From Desulfofundulus salinus (GTDB lineage Bacteria > Bacillota > Desulfotomaculia > Desulfotomaculales > Desulfovirgulaceae): a stretch of DNA of 43,990 nt. The stretch covers positions 1,856,222 to 1,900,211 of the forward strand of contig NZ_RBWE01000001.1 of NCBI RefSeq assembly GCF_003627965.1. The letters are read 5' to 3'. The notes under the pieces were generated by a model, which made no database searches, was not told the origin of the DNA, and saw only the letters and a list, made by a program, of their open reading frames with translations. The translations under genes and the position numbers were made by a program. How positions within the stretch are numbered: position 1 is the first letter of the stretch; the number at the start of each line of letters is the position of its first letter. Positions 1 through 7,296 of the stretch are shown piece by piece.

Positions 1-34
1 CCCCTGTGTGCAGGGTTAATAAATAAGCCAGATT

Positions 35-592
35 ATGTCCCCACCTGATTGCAAGGTGGGGTTTATTTTACGCTTACACTGGATTGTGGGGGGCAAAGAT
101 GTAAGGGTGGAGTGGAACAGTAACGGCTCACATATTGATGCCGACTGGGTACAGTTGTGGCGCACGGATTCCACGTCAGGCATCTGGATGCCGGTGAAAG
201 ACATAACAGGCAGCGAAATAAACTCTTTTACGTGGACGGATACAATGGTTACTGCCGGCCTGAATTACAAGTACCAGATCCGGGCTTATAACACGTCTAA
301 CTGGTCCTGGGATGTGATCTGGGAATCGGATTGGGCAGTAAACCCCCGGCCCTTTAACGCCCCCGGCGGGCTAAAAGTAACTTACCGGGGGGACACTACG
401 GCAACTGTAACCTGGACACCGGTAAACGGGGCAGATCAGTATCAGGTTCAGGTCAGCACTGACGGGGGAGTTACCTGGCAGACATCAACCGTCAGCGGCC
501 CTCCCGTAACGGTCCCCAGGCCCTGCCAGGTGAGAGTTAAGGCCGGGACTCACGCAAGGAGCCAGTGGTCGGGTGTGCTTACGGTACAGTAA
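35..592 (+). CDS. FN3-like repeat protein, possible virion/adsorption protein
   Basis: The protein has 185 residues if ATG 35 is used. Two beta-sandwich-like repeats are visible, roughly residues 15-100 and 108-185. The second has fibronectin type III features (LKVTYRGDTTATVTWTPV, then YQVQVSTDGG), and both are rich in Trp and Tyr. I see no signal peptide, membrane helix or sorting motif. Two stops in frame (17-22) show that the ORF does not continue from the left, but the ATG sits inside a hairpin and has no clear ribosome site, so translation may begin later. It lies upstream of coat-like genes and a Zot-type ATPase, so a receptor-binding (pIII-like) role is possible. That role is inference from position only. 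Confidence 0.55.
   Translation: MSPPDCKVGFILRLHWIVGGKDVRVEWNSNGSHIDADWVQLWRTDSTSGIWMPVKDITGSEINSFTWTDTMVTAGLNYKYQIRAYNTSNWSWDVIWESDWAVNPRPFNAPGGLKVTYRGDTTATVTWTPVNGADQYQVQVSTDGGVTWQTSTVSGPPVTVPRPCQVRVKAGTHARSQWSGVLTVQ
39..61 (+). terminator. Hairpin at the left edge
   Basis: A 7-bp perfect stem (39-45 with 55-61) with a 9-nt loop is followed by a T-rich tract. It looks like a Rho-independent terminator of a gene ending left of the window. It overlaps the first codons of the following ORF, so that ORF's start at 35 is doubtful. Confidence 0.5.
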
Positions 593-713
593 AAGGTTAA
601 CTTGCTTCCAGGCTTGCATAATTGACCTGTAGCGCGAGATGTTTTGTCCTGAAGGTAATCACATTAACCCGGTAATTATCTCTTGCTACAGGGCAAATTA
701 GGAGGGAGGTGGG

Positions 714-1010
714 ATGAGTGTTTTTCAAACAGACGCTGGTGACGTTCTGAATAAATTGTGGATGGTTGTGCAATTTCTAGCCCCCATATATGCGATAGCC
801 TTTGGAATGCTTGGAGCACGTATGCTTATTGAATACGGGCTCGGGAAACTTATGGATAAGTTTTTCCCGGCAAAGTCCAAAACAACTGCCAAAACTAAAA
901 GTTCCACTACTACCAGCCAACGGCGCCGCCGGGCTTCAGTATATGTCAGCTCGGAAAGAAACCCCCAAATCAGGAGGACCAAAACAGGGGTTTATGTTTA
1001 CTATGATTAA
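714..1010 (+). CDS. Small membrane protein with basic tail, coat-like
   Basis: The protein has 98 residues, with a very strong ribosome site (AGGAGGGAGGTGGG) just before ATG 714. A polar N-terminus (about 1-15) is followed by one hydrophobic segment (about 16-40, WMVVQFLAPIYAIAFGMLGA) and then a Lys/Arg/Thr/Ser-rich tail with an RRRR run. This topology (short acidic N-terminus, single span, cationic tail) is that of inovirus coat proteins, whose tail contacts DNA, but the protein is longer than a typical major coat protein. A hairpin follows at 1021-1043, comparable to the terminator after the major coat gene in filamentous phages. No family is recognised. Confidence 0.65.
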   Translation: MSVFQTDAGDVLNKLWMVVQFLAPIYAIAFGMLGARMLIEYGLGKLMDKFFPAKSKTTAKTKSSTTTSQRRRRASVYVSSERNPQIRRTKTGVYVYYD

Positions 1011-1020
1011 TTCATCAGGT

Positions 1021-1043
1021 CCCGGGTAGAAAGAACACCCGGG
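1021..1043 (+). terminator. Hairpin after coat-like gene
   Basis: CCCGGGT (1021-1027) pairs with ACCCGGG (1037-1043) across a 9-nt loop. The following sequence is only moderately T-rich, so termination may be partial. It separates the 714-1010 gene from the next small ORF. Confidence 0.55.
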
Positions 1044-1128
1044 GCTTACTTTATTGCAAAAAGAATGCAGTTTTTATTCATTGTGCGAAGGCCTAACATA
1101 CCTCAAAATGGTATCAGGGGGTGTAATC

Positions 1129-1254
1129 ATGGGTGTCTTTGAGTTCTTCTTTGCGGCCACGGCAGGAATAGCGGCAGGGTTAGCCGTGGTGGTCATACCC
1201 TCCATGTATGTTTACAATAGGTATTTTAACTCCTCAAGGAGGAATAGGGCGTGA
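1129..1254 (+). CDS. 41-residue coat-like membrane peptide
   Basis: ATG 1129 follows a GGGGG-rich ribosome site. Longer versions starting near 1054 lack such a site. The product has 41 residues: MGVFEFFF, a 20-residue hydrophobic Ala/Val/Ile span, then YNRYFNSSRRNRA. Size, single span and an Arg-rich C-terminus are those expected of an inovirus major or minor coat protein. The stop overlaps the GTG of the next gene, so the two are probably translationally coupled. Homology cannot be shown by eye for such a short hydrophobic protein; the assignment rests on shape and on the Zot-type neighbour. Confidence 0.6.
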   Translation: MGVFEFFFAATAGIAAGLAVVVIPSMYVYNRYFNSSRRNRA

Positions 1255-1598
1255 TCTTTAAGCGAAAGAAAGAAGCGGTCGATGACGTTATACTGATAAA
1301 CGAAAACGAGATAAGGATTCTCGAAGTGACGGCACTGGACGAAAACTCCGTCCATGCCGGCAACCTTGTCCTGCCCCGGGCTGACGCGCAGGTAAGGTAT
1401 TACCCTGGGGGCGGTAGGGCGTTTATCTATGGGTACACCGGCCCTTACCTTGCCGAAAGTCAGAACATCGCGGATCTAGAAAAATCCGTTGTGCTGAAAA
1501 ACATGTTTAACTACGGATCAGCTTCTAAGCTGCAAAATATACAGTTCTATGTCATGCTAGCGGCCCTGATTATAACCATTTTTCTTTTACGTAATTAG
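1251..1598 (+). CDS. Tail-anchored membrane protein, unknown
   Basis: The protein has 115 residues from GTG 1251, which overlaps the previous stop by 4 nt and is preceded by AAGGAGG. A soluble N-terminal part of about 93 residues is followed by a C-terminal membrane span (FYVMLAALIITIFLL) ending at RN. No family is recognised. In the Zot cassette it could be a minor virion or assembly protein anchored in the inner membrane before particle extrusion, but this is inference. Confidence 0.65.
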   Translation: MIFKRKKEAVDDVILINENEIRILEVTALDENSVHAGNLVLPRADAQVRYYPGGGRAFIYGYTGPYLAESQNIADLEKSVVLKNMFNYGSASKLQNIQFYVMLAALIITIFLLRN

Positions 1599-1609
1599 GG
1601 GGGTAAAAG

Positions 1610-1951
1610 ATGGCCGAAGAAACTACCACCAGTGGGGGCAAGACCCTCCAGGATATAATGTCTAACGAGCTCTTTGCCAGTTCCCGGGGTGACCTGGTGG
1701 AAACCCTGCGGTTTATGGAGGGACACGGTACCCCTCTGAGTGAAATGCAGGTGCAGGGGGTAGCCCTCTTGCGCTACCTCCAAACCAGGAGAGGGGATAA
1801 AACTTACGAGCCTATTATCCAGACCATGACCAAGATGGCAAAAGATATTACTCCTCCCGGAGTGTTCGTCGAGGTCATCGAAAAGATGACACTGGGCGGT
1901 TTTGTGACCGGGAAAATAAACCTCCGCAAGGCTTTTGGAGGAGATAAATAA
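1610..1951 (+). CDS. Hypothetical protein of the Zot cassette
   Basis: The protein has 113 residues and is soluble and mostly helical in appearance. ATG 1610 is preceded by GGGGGG. It has no Cys cluster, nucleotide-binding motif or membrane span, and I recognise no family. Its TAA overlaps the ATG of the Zot-type ATPase by one base, so the two are probably co-translated and may work together, for example as assembly partner and motor. That is inference from the spacing. Confidence 0.65.
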   Translation: MAEETTTSGGKTLQDIMSNELFASSRGDLVETLRFMEGHGTPLSEMQVQGVALLRYLQTRRGDKTYEPIIQTMTKMAKDITPPGVFVEVIEKMTLGGFVTGKINLRKAFGGDK

Positions 1952-2658
1952 TGTATGTCTGGGTTTTCCAAGGCAACCTGGGGGAAGGTAAGACGTTCGG
2001 AATGAGTGTCCTGGCTCATTATTTCGCGGCCAAGGCCCGCCGGGCCGGGATACCGGTGGATCTGTACGCAAATTACGGGCTGAAAGGTGCCCGGCAGCTG
2101 AACCATTACACTGATTTTTACCGGGTGGCGAAAAGCCCAAACTCAATCTGCCTTTTAGACGAGGCCCACGTTAACCTTGACTCCCGGCTGTTCCACCGGG
2201 GGGCAAACATCTACATGACGCAGTTCTTTTTCTACCTCCGAAAGCTCCATTCCAGCCTTTTTATGACTACCCCTCACATTCGCAATCTGGATTCGCGAAT
2301 GCGGCAATTAACCAACATTCTTGTTGTCTGCCAGAGGGTAGGTGGGGGGTTTATGTATGACATATACGACTACCAGGCTGAAAGGCTCTTGAGGCGCAGG
2401 TTTATGCCCAAATATATCGTTCAGCAGTTGTTTGAGGTGGGGTTGTACGATACCCACGCCATCATCCGCAGCATTGAGTTTCCGGCCAACGAGCGGACCT
2501 TTGACAGCTTTTTGACAAAACTCATAGCGGTTAGAGACGGAGCGGATTTAAACGCCGTAATGGGGAAAACAGAGGACCCGGAAGAGATGGAAGAGGGTGA
2601 AGAGGTTGAACAAGAACCAGCACCAAGAAACAGAAAAAGAACGGCCCACGGCGTGTAA
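1951..2658 (+). CDS. Zot/pI-type P-loop ATPase
   Basis: The protein has 235 residues. Walker A is at residues 8-15 (GNLGEGKT) and Walker B near 66-71 (CLLDEAH). The later motif TTPHIRNLDSRMRQ matches the T-x(7)-D-x-R-x-R pattern of the zonular-occludens-toxin (Zot)/gene I family, which drives export and assembly of filamentous phage. The C-terminus is acidic then basic, with no membrane helix, whereas classical inovirus pI proteins have one. Membrane anchoring may therefore come from a neighbour such as the 1251-1598 product. Other small tailless viruses use distantly related packaging ATPases, so the exact virus type is open. Confidence 0.75.
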   Translation: MYVWVFQGNLGEGKTFGMSVLAHYFAAKARRAGIPVDLYANYGLKGARQLNHYTDFYRVAKSPNSICLLDEAHVNLDSRLFHRGANIYMTQFFFYLRKLHSSLFMTTPHIRNLDSRMRQLTNILVVCQRVGGGFMYDIYDYQAERLLRRRFMPKYIVQQLFEVGLYDTHAIIRSIEFPANERTFDSFLTKLIAVRDGADLNAVMGKTEDPEEMEEGEEVEQEPAPRNRKRTAHGV

Positions 2659-2773
2659 GTCCTTAGGAAATCCCTGGGGGACGGAACAACTTGACTGGCG
2701 CATGGTTGACGGTAAGTGGGTCAAGGATCCGGGGTGGTGGAGGAAGATCCCCCAGGCCAAAAGACGCACATAA
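2606..2773 (+). CDS. Possible small ORF overlapping the Zot gene
   Basis: A 55-residue reading frame starts at TTG 2606 in the +1 frame relative to the ATPase and runs past its stop to TAA 2771-2773. It is Trp/Lys-rich (GNPWGTEQLDWRMVDGKW). A GA-rich tract 5' of the TTG could serve as ribosome site. It explains the otherwise empty interval 2659-2785. No family is recognised; coding status is uncertain. Confidence 0.4.
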   Translation: MNKNQHQETEKERPTACKSLGNPWGTEQLDWRMVDGKWVKDPGWWRKIPQAKRRT

Positions 2774-2785
2774 TACCTTCGGCTA

Positions 2786-3112
2786 ATGTCTCTTAGGCGC
2801 AGGATACGGCCGGAACCGGAACGGAGTTATACGGGTTTCCGGCCTCATTATCTATTAAAAATGGCTTCGCATAATGCGGGAGGGGTAAATTTGATTAATT
2901 CCCCCGTCCGGGTACCGGAAGAAAACTTTACCCCCGGGGTGATTCGCAACGAGAAAAGAAAATACCCCCGGGTTAATCCGCCGAGGATATGCAGAAATTG
3001 TAAGCAAAACGACAACGGTTACTGCAATGTGTTTGGTAACTGGCATTACCGCCCTTCTGATTGCCTGTTTGCGGAAAAGTATGAAGGTGACCAGAGAATG
3101 GAGGAAGCATGA
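2786..3112 (+). CDS. Small Cys-cluster (zinc-ribbon-like) protein
   Basis: The protein has 108 residues. The C-terminal third carries C-x2-C-x6-C-x12-C (CRNCKQNDNGYC then DCLF), which could bind zinc or an Fe-S cluster. The N-terminus is strongly basic (MSLRRRIRPEPERSY), suggesting nucleic-acid binding. No good ribosome site precedes ATG 2786, so a later start is possible. The stop overlaps the ATG of the next gene (ATGA). Function is unknown. Confidence 0.55.
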   Translation: MSLRRRIRPEPERSYTGFRPHYLLKMASHNAGGVNLINSPVRVPEENFTPGVIRNEKRKYPRVNPPRICRNCKQNDNGYCNVFGNWHYRPSDCLFAEKYEGDQRMEEA

Positions 3113-3948
3113 TGCGGAAAATCCAAATCCGTGCTGACAGGATTCTCCGTCAGATAGCCCGGCGTCATAAGGATGAACTGTTCTTAACCGAGGTAAAGAA
3201 CGGGCCGACGCTATTTGGTGAAGGCCTCCTGATCATGGACGCCGTGGCCGTAAAAAAGTCCTGGAAGAAACCCTGCATCACAGGGTATGAAATAAAAACC
3301 AGCCGGCAGGATTTTCTACGGGATAACAAGTGGCCCTACTACCTGAAATACTGCCACCGCCTGTACTTTGCCTGCCCGGCGGGATTGATCGCGCCGGAGG
3401 AGGTGCCGGAAGATGTAGGACTTATCTACTACAACCCTGAAAAGGACTGTATCCACACCAAGAGGGCCGCCGCCTTCAGAGATATTGAGATACCTTGGAA
3501 AATGCTGTATTACATGCTCATATGCCGGTCCAAATCGGACAGGCACCCGTTTTTCAGCAGCCAGCGCGAATACTTGGAGGCATGGGTTCAGGATAAAGCC
3601 GAGCGAAAAGAGCTTGGCTGGCGGGTTAGAAACAAAATGACTGAAAAGATCGAGGAATTGACGAAAAGGGTAAGGGATCTAGAGTTTGAACTATCTTTGC
3701 AGAAAAGAGAAATCGAGGTTTTTAAAAGAGTTAAAGATATTCTGGCGAGATATGATGTCAACATCTACAACGGCGAGATAGAACGGAGCTTGGAGAATGT
3801 CCTGAGCCGCGGAACACCTCCAGTATTTCGGGACAAGCTGCGGGTAATCGCCCGGGAGGTGGAAAAACTCATGAAATTAACGGAAAGGATAACATGCCTG
3901 CCTGCGGAGCAATTAACATACAGCGCGATTAACGAAGGTGATCAATAG
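3109..3948 (+). CDS. MmcB-like nuclease-fold protein
   Basis: The protein has 279 residues. The N-terminal half (about 25-140) has a restriction-endonuclease-like core: a conserved Asp in LLIMDAVAVKKS followed by the E-x-K of GYEIKTSRQDF, then HRLYFACPAGLI and DVGLIYYN. This pattern is that of the MmcB/DUF-type PD-(D/E)xK proteins linked to DNA repair. The second half (about 175-230) is a charged coiled coil. It sits between the zinc-ribbon-like gene and the integrase with 4-nt and 1-nt overlaps, so it is part of the mobile element's operon. A role in element DNA processing is inference. Confidence 0.6.
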   Translation: MMRKIQIRADRILRQIARRHKDELFLTEVKNGPTLFGEGLLIMDAVAVKKSWKKPCITGYEIKTSRQDFLRDNKWPYYLKYCHRLYFACPAGLIAPEEVPEDVGLIYYNPEKDCIHTKRAAAFRDIEIPWKMLYYMLICRSKSDRHPFFSSQREYLEAWVQDKAERKELGWRVRNKMTEKIEELTKRVRDLEFELSLQKREIEVFKRVKDILARYDVNIYNGEIERSLENVLSRGTPPVFRDKLRVIAREVEKLMKLTERITCLPAEQLTYSAINEGDQ

Positions 3949-4817
3949 TGCAGGAGTTTCTTAATACCCTGGACGGCAGCACCGCCCGGGCATACCGGGA
4001 GGACCTGACCGACTTCGCCCGGTGGTTTGCCCATACCAACGGGCAGGATCCCACCCCGGAATTAGTGACCGGCATCGACCTGCGGGAGTACCAGGGGCAC
4101 ATGCTGGCGGTGCGCGGCCTTAAACCGGCCACCGTGAACCGCCGGCTGGCCGCCGTCCGGGCCTGGCTCCGGTGGGCCAGGGAGAACGGAATAATAGAGG
4201 ACCTGCCTTCCTTCCCCCGCCGGGCAGCCGAACCCAAAGGGGCTCCCCGGGCGCTATCCCGGGTGGAAGAGGCCCGTTTCCTTCGGGCCGTGGAGAGGGA
4301 AGGATCTCCCCGTGATCAGGCCCTGATTGCCCTCATGCTCCATGCCGGGCTGCGGGTGGGAGAGGCTGTCCGCACCCGCACCGCCGATGTAGAGATAAGT
4401 GAGCGCAAGGGTAAGGTGGTGGTCCGGGCGGGCAAGGGGATGAAAAGGCGGGAGGTGCCACTGTCAGCCGAGGCCCGGGCCATGATCCGGCCCTGGCTTT
4501 CCCAGGCCCGTGGGGAGTGGCTTTTCCCCGGCCTGGGTGATAAACACCTTTCCACCCGGGCCGCCCAGGACGTAGTGAAGAAATACGCTTACCTGGCGCG
4601 GCTGGACGTTGAACACGTTACCCCCCACGTCCTGCGGCATACCTTTGCCACCCGGCTTTTGCGCCAGGGGGTGGATATAGTGGTGGTTGCCGCTTTGCTT
4701 GGACATGCCCGCATAGACACCACCGCCAGGTACACCCGGCCCGGGTGGGCTGACCTGGAACGGGCCGTGGAAGGCTTACATGAATCCGTTAACAAAGGAG
4801 GCGTATCAAATGCGTAA
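3948..4817 (+). CDS. Tyrosine recombinase (XerC/D-like integrase)
   Basis: The protein has 289 residues, starting at GTG 3948, which overlaps the previous TAG. It has an N-terminal SAM-like core-binding domain (about 1-90) and a C-terminal catalytic domain. Catalytic residues are visible: Arg in HAGLRVGEA, Lys in RAGKGMKRREVP, HxxR in TPHVLRHTFATRLL, His in LLGHARIDTTARYTRP, with the nucleophile Tyr in the last. Length and motifs are typical of an active integrase. It probably catalyses integration of this element at the tRNA whose 3' end survives at 7249-7276. Confidence 0.9.
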   Translation: MQEFLNTLDGSTARAYREDLTDFARWFAHTNGQDPTPELVTGIDLREYQGHMLAVRGLKPATVNRRLAAVRAWLRWARENGIIEDLPSFPRRAAEPKGAPRALSRVEEARFLRAVEREGSPRDQALIALMLHAGLRVGEAVRTRTADVEISERKGKVVVRAGKGMKRREVPLSAEARAMIRPWLSQARGEWLFPGLGDKHLSTRAAQDVVKKYAYLARLDVEHVTPHVLRHTFATRLLRQGVDIVVVAALLGHARIDTTARYTRPGWADLERAVEGLHESVNKGGVSNA

Positions 4818-5319
4818 AGTATGTGCTGTCCTGTTAATTATGCTGGTGGCGGTTGCGGGTTGTGGCATTAAGAACGGCAACGGTACAAAAGATGGTGAGG
4901 GCAAAAAGGTAATCAAGGTGGGATTTATCGCTCCCCTGACAGGAGACAGGCGAGTACAGGGGGAAGCAGCCAGGAGAGGCTTTGAGCTTGCCATACAGCA
5001 GTATAAGGGTGACTTTAAAATTGTGCCTGTTATAGCTGATGACCGCAACAACGACATGACCTCTAAGGTTGCCAGAAAGCTTATCGAGCAGGACAAAATT
5101 GTAGCTCTTGTAAGTCCCCTGGCCAATCCTGCCCTGAACAACGATAAGGTGATCCTGCTAACCGGCACCCAACGGGACTTAGAACCTGATGCATTAACCA
5201 AGCTTACCTATGGCGTTACTAACCTGCTGCTCAACGCTATCAACAACGCGAACAGCGACAATCCGGTTAAAATTAAAAATGCACTAAACCAGGAGGCGAA
5301 AATCCTTGAGAGTAATTGA
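4810..5319 (+). pseudogene. Internally deleted LivK-type binding lipoprotein
   Basis: ATG 4810 follows AAAGGAGG and overlaps the integrase stop. The product starts with a lipoprotein signal (MRKVCAVLLIMLVAVAGC). It then matches the start of the LivK encoded at 10049 (VIKVGFIAPLTGD, then ADDRNN) up to about residue 125 (VILLTGT). It then jumps in frame to the C-terminal part (EPDALTKLTYGVTNLLLNAINNANSDNP) and ends in an unrelated tail. About 175 residues of the periplasmic-binding fold are missing, including the hinge and much of the ligand site. It cannot bind ligand normally. It may be a remnant, or a small lipoprotein kept for another use; the reading frame and ribosome site are intact. Confidence 0.75.
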
Positions 5320-5815
5320 GCATAACGGCAGACTGAAGGTGGACTGGCAGGCAGTACGGAACCGGAACAAAGGCTGTATATGCGTCGAAAAAGACTACCA
5401 ATTCCCCGGAGGGTTCTATTTACGGCATAAGGAAACCCCTTACTACCTGACCGCCAGCAGGTACGACATAGAATGCATGATCGAAAATGCCCTGGCCGCC
5501 CTGGGGCTGAATACCGGCCCGATCATCGTGCCCACCCGGGAACAGGCCGACATGATCAACATGATGATCCAGCCCACCATGGAGGTCCTGGACACCCGGT
5601 TACCCGGGGCAAACGGGTGGTTTTTAAACCTCCTGTGGGCCGTCCTGGGTAAGGTGAAAGTACATCCCCGGGCGGTAAATATTGCCGATGGTGCCCAGTC
5701 CGCCATAAATGGCCTGGAAGGGCAGGATGATATGCTGCAGCGGTTTCTTTTTGAGTTAACCCCGGAAGAAAGAGAGAAACTTTGGGCGGTGGTGAGTGAG
5801 TGGTGCCAGAGGTAA
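5306..5815 (+). CDS. Hypothetical protein in element cargo
   Basis: The protein has 169 residues from TTG 5306, preceded by AGGAGG at good spacing and overlapping the LivK remnant. It looks soluble: an N-terminal beta-rich part, a middle YDIECMIENALAALGL helix, then a C-terminal helical part (LTPEEREKLWAVVSEWC). It overlaps the start of the dCMP deaminase gene, so these are co-translated. No family is recognised. Confidence 0.6.
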   Translation: MRVIEHNGRLKVDWQAVRNRNKGCICVEKDYQFPGGFYLRHKETPYYLTASRYDIECMIENALAALGLNTGPIIVPTREQADMINMMIQPTMEVLDTRLPGANGWFLNLLWAVLGKVKVHPRAVNIADGAQSAINGLEGQDDMLQRFLFELTPEEREKLWAVVSEWCQR

Positions 5816-6219
5816 GACCGACATTTGATGAGATATACATGGACGTGGTGGACGTCATCTCCCGCCGGTCCACATGCCTGCGCAAAAAGGTGGGGGCGGT
5901 GATTGTGGTGGACCGGCGCATCCTCTCCCACGGTTACAAACACTGCATTGATACGGGACGTTGTTTGAAGGATTTAGCCGGCCGGGAAGACTACAAACCC
6001 TGCGTCCACGCCGAGCAGAACGCCATCTGCCTCTGTGCCAAGCGCGGCCTGGCTGTGAAGGGCGGGACCATGTATGTGAACGCGGATCCCTGCTTGACCT
6101 GCGCCAAGCTGATTGTCTCCTGTGCTATTTCCCGGGTGGTAGTGCGCCGGGAAGGGCATACGGACGAGGGAATAGAGTTTTTGTGGCGGCATGGTGTGAG
6201 GGTGGAGGAGTGGCGGTGA
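5800..6219 (+). CDS. dCMP deaminase (ComEB-like)
   Basis: The protein has 139 residues. It is a zinc-dependent cytidine/deoxycytidylate deaminase fold with HAEQNAI (zinc His and catalytic Glu) and PCLTCAK (two zinc Cys), plus the N-terminal RSTCLRKKVGAVIV motif. It converts dCMP to dUMP for dTTP synthesis. Such genes are frequent phage and mobile-element cargo. The start is GTG 5800 or 5803, inside the previous gene's end. A strong terminator follows immediately at 6222-6247, making this the last gene of the operon that begins at or before the integrase. Confidence 0.85.
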   Translation: MVPEVRPTFDEIYMDVVDVISRRSTCLRKKVGAVIVVDRRILSHGYKHCIDTGRCLKDLAGREDYKPCVHAEQNAICLCAKRGLAVKGGTMYVNADPCLTCAKLIVSCAISRVVVRREGHTDEGIEFLWRHGVRVEEWR

Positions 6220-6221
6220 GT

Positions 6222-6252
6222 AATCCCCGGGCTCAGGCCCGGGGATTTTTGT
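6222..6252 (+). terminator. Rho-independent terminator
   Basis: An 11-bp perfect stem (6222-6232 with 6237-6247) with loop TCAG is followed by T-rich sequence. It ends the integrase-deaminase transcription unit. Confidence 0.9.
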
Positions 6253-6416
6253 TTTGTTTGCTTTTGGGGCATATTATTGTATTATCGGATGTATAAGGGA
6301 GCTTGTGGAAGGTGGAGCATCATTTTAGGCGGAAAGCCAAAATTGCAAAATATAGATTGGTTGCATATACTAAAGTTACGAAACATAGAGATAATGGAAG
6401 AGAGGGGGCGGTGAAC

Positions 6417-6587
6417 GTGACTCAATTTGTCCAAAAAATTCATAGCATTAAACTGCCACCTCATCAAATGAGAGAACTTGGTTTGTCTGAAGGCTGGCAA
6501 AAAAAGGTTCCGGCTCAATACATTGAAAAGGTAGTAAAAACCGCTGAGAGGTTTAAAAAAGATCTAAGGGAGTTGTCCAAACGTTAA
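6417..6587 (+). CDS. Putative antitoxin of a Doc-type pair
   Basis: A short basic protein lies directly upstream of a Fic/Doc-type gene. The open frame runs from 6303, but the best ribosome site (AGAGGGGG) fits GTG 6417, giving 56 residues (MTQFVQKIHSIKLPPHQMRELGL to KDLRELSKR). It is followed within 30 nt by the toxin reading frame, the usual antitoxin-toxin order. No Phd-type motif is clear, so the antitoxin call rests on context. The region is more AT-rich than its surroundings. Confidence 0.5.
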   Translation: MTQFVQKIHSIKLPPHQMRELGLSEGWQKKVPAQYIEKVVKTAERFKKDLRELSKR

Positions 6588-6591
6588 AAAG

Positions 6592-7074
6592 GTAAAGTAT
6601 CTGAGCCTCGAAGAATTGTTGATTATTCATTATGTTGTGGCAGATGAGTATTTTAGTGAGTTTTACGGCAGGGATGGCGACGAAGAGAGAGGGGTTAAAG
6701 ACCCCTCTTTAGTGCTTTCCGCCCTCGGTGCTCCAAAACACACTTTTGATGGGAAGGAGCTGTACCCGGATATACTGTCCAAAGCTGCTGCTTTATTTCG
6801 TTCGATAGCCCAGAACCATGGCTTCTATAATGCCAACAAACGGACGGCGATGATGGCTACGATAATTTTCCTAGAAGAAAATGGCTATGAGGTTATTGCA
6901 CCAAAAAACAAGATGTATCGGTTAGCAATGAAAATAGTTATGGATAAACCAAGTGTCAATAATATTGCGCGGACTTTAAAAAAATATACCAGAGTCCCGG
7001 AGCGCAAGCCTAAGTCTAAGCTTGAGGTGTACTGGGATAAGATAATTAGCTTGATAGAAAACCTGCGCGATTGA
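6592..7074 (+). CDS. doc: Doc-like Fic-fold toxin, start codon unclear
   Basis: The core motif HGFYNANKRTAMMATIIFLEENGY matches the HxFx(D/N)(A/G)NKR active site of Doc, the Fic-fold kinase toxin that inactivates EF-Tu by phosphorylation. Translation from 6592 would give the family-like N-terminus KYLSLEELLIIHYVVADEYF, but its first codon is GTA, not a normal start. The first standard alternatives are TTG 6616 or 6619 (CTG 6601 is also possible), which remove the conserved KYLSLEE. The gene may use a weak start or may have lost its start. The C-terminus extends about 30 residues beyond the core. Confidence 0.7.
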   Translation, partial: VKYLSLEELLIIHYVVADEYFSEFYGRDGDEERGVKDPSLVLSALGAPKHTFDGKELYPDILSKAAALFRSIAQNHGFYNANKRTAMMATIIFLEENGYEVIAPKNKMYRLAMKIVMDKPSVNNIARTLKKYTRVPERKPKSKLEVYWDKIISLIENLRD

Positions 7075-7248
7075 AGATATAGCGAGGTTTGTTTAGCTTA
7101 AGTATCTTTTCCGCTTGCCGTCGCGGGCTCTAACTGTCCCGGTTTGGCCAGGTTCCTGGTCGGCGCTGCGCAGGAGTCGAGTGGTAAAGTGGCCCCCGAG
7201 GAAGTGACCCCGGGGGAGGTTAAGAAAAAGGATATTTTACGGGAATTC

Positions 7249-7276
7249 GCAGGTTCAAATCCTGTCATCCCGACCA
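7249..7276 (+). repeat. 3' end of a tRNA (tRNA-Pro type), likely attR
   Basis: The 28 nt contain a complete T-arm (5-bp stem, loop TTCAAAT), the 7-nt 3' acceptor strand CATCCCG, discriminator A and CCA. The matching 5' acceptor strand CGGGATG, D-arm and anticodon arm are absent upstream; instead unrelated sequence runs up to the T-arm. This is the expected scar of integrase-mediated insertion into the 3' end of a tRNA gene. The pairing partner CGGGATG is typical of bacterial tRNA-Pro. The intact tRNA should lie left of the window, on the same strand. Confidence 0.7.
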
Positions 7277-7296
7277 GTATTTTTTATGGCGGAATG

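Noticed and set aside
1595-2146. A 183-residue minus-strand ORF opposite the Zot gene
   Set aside because: It overlaps two well-supported plus-strand genes and has no family features.
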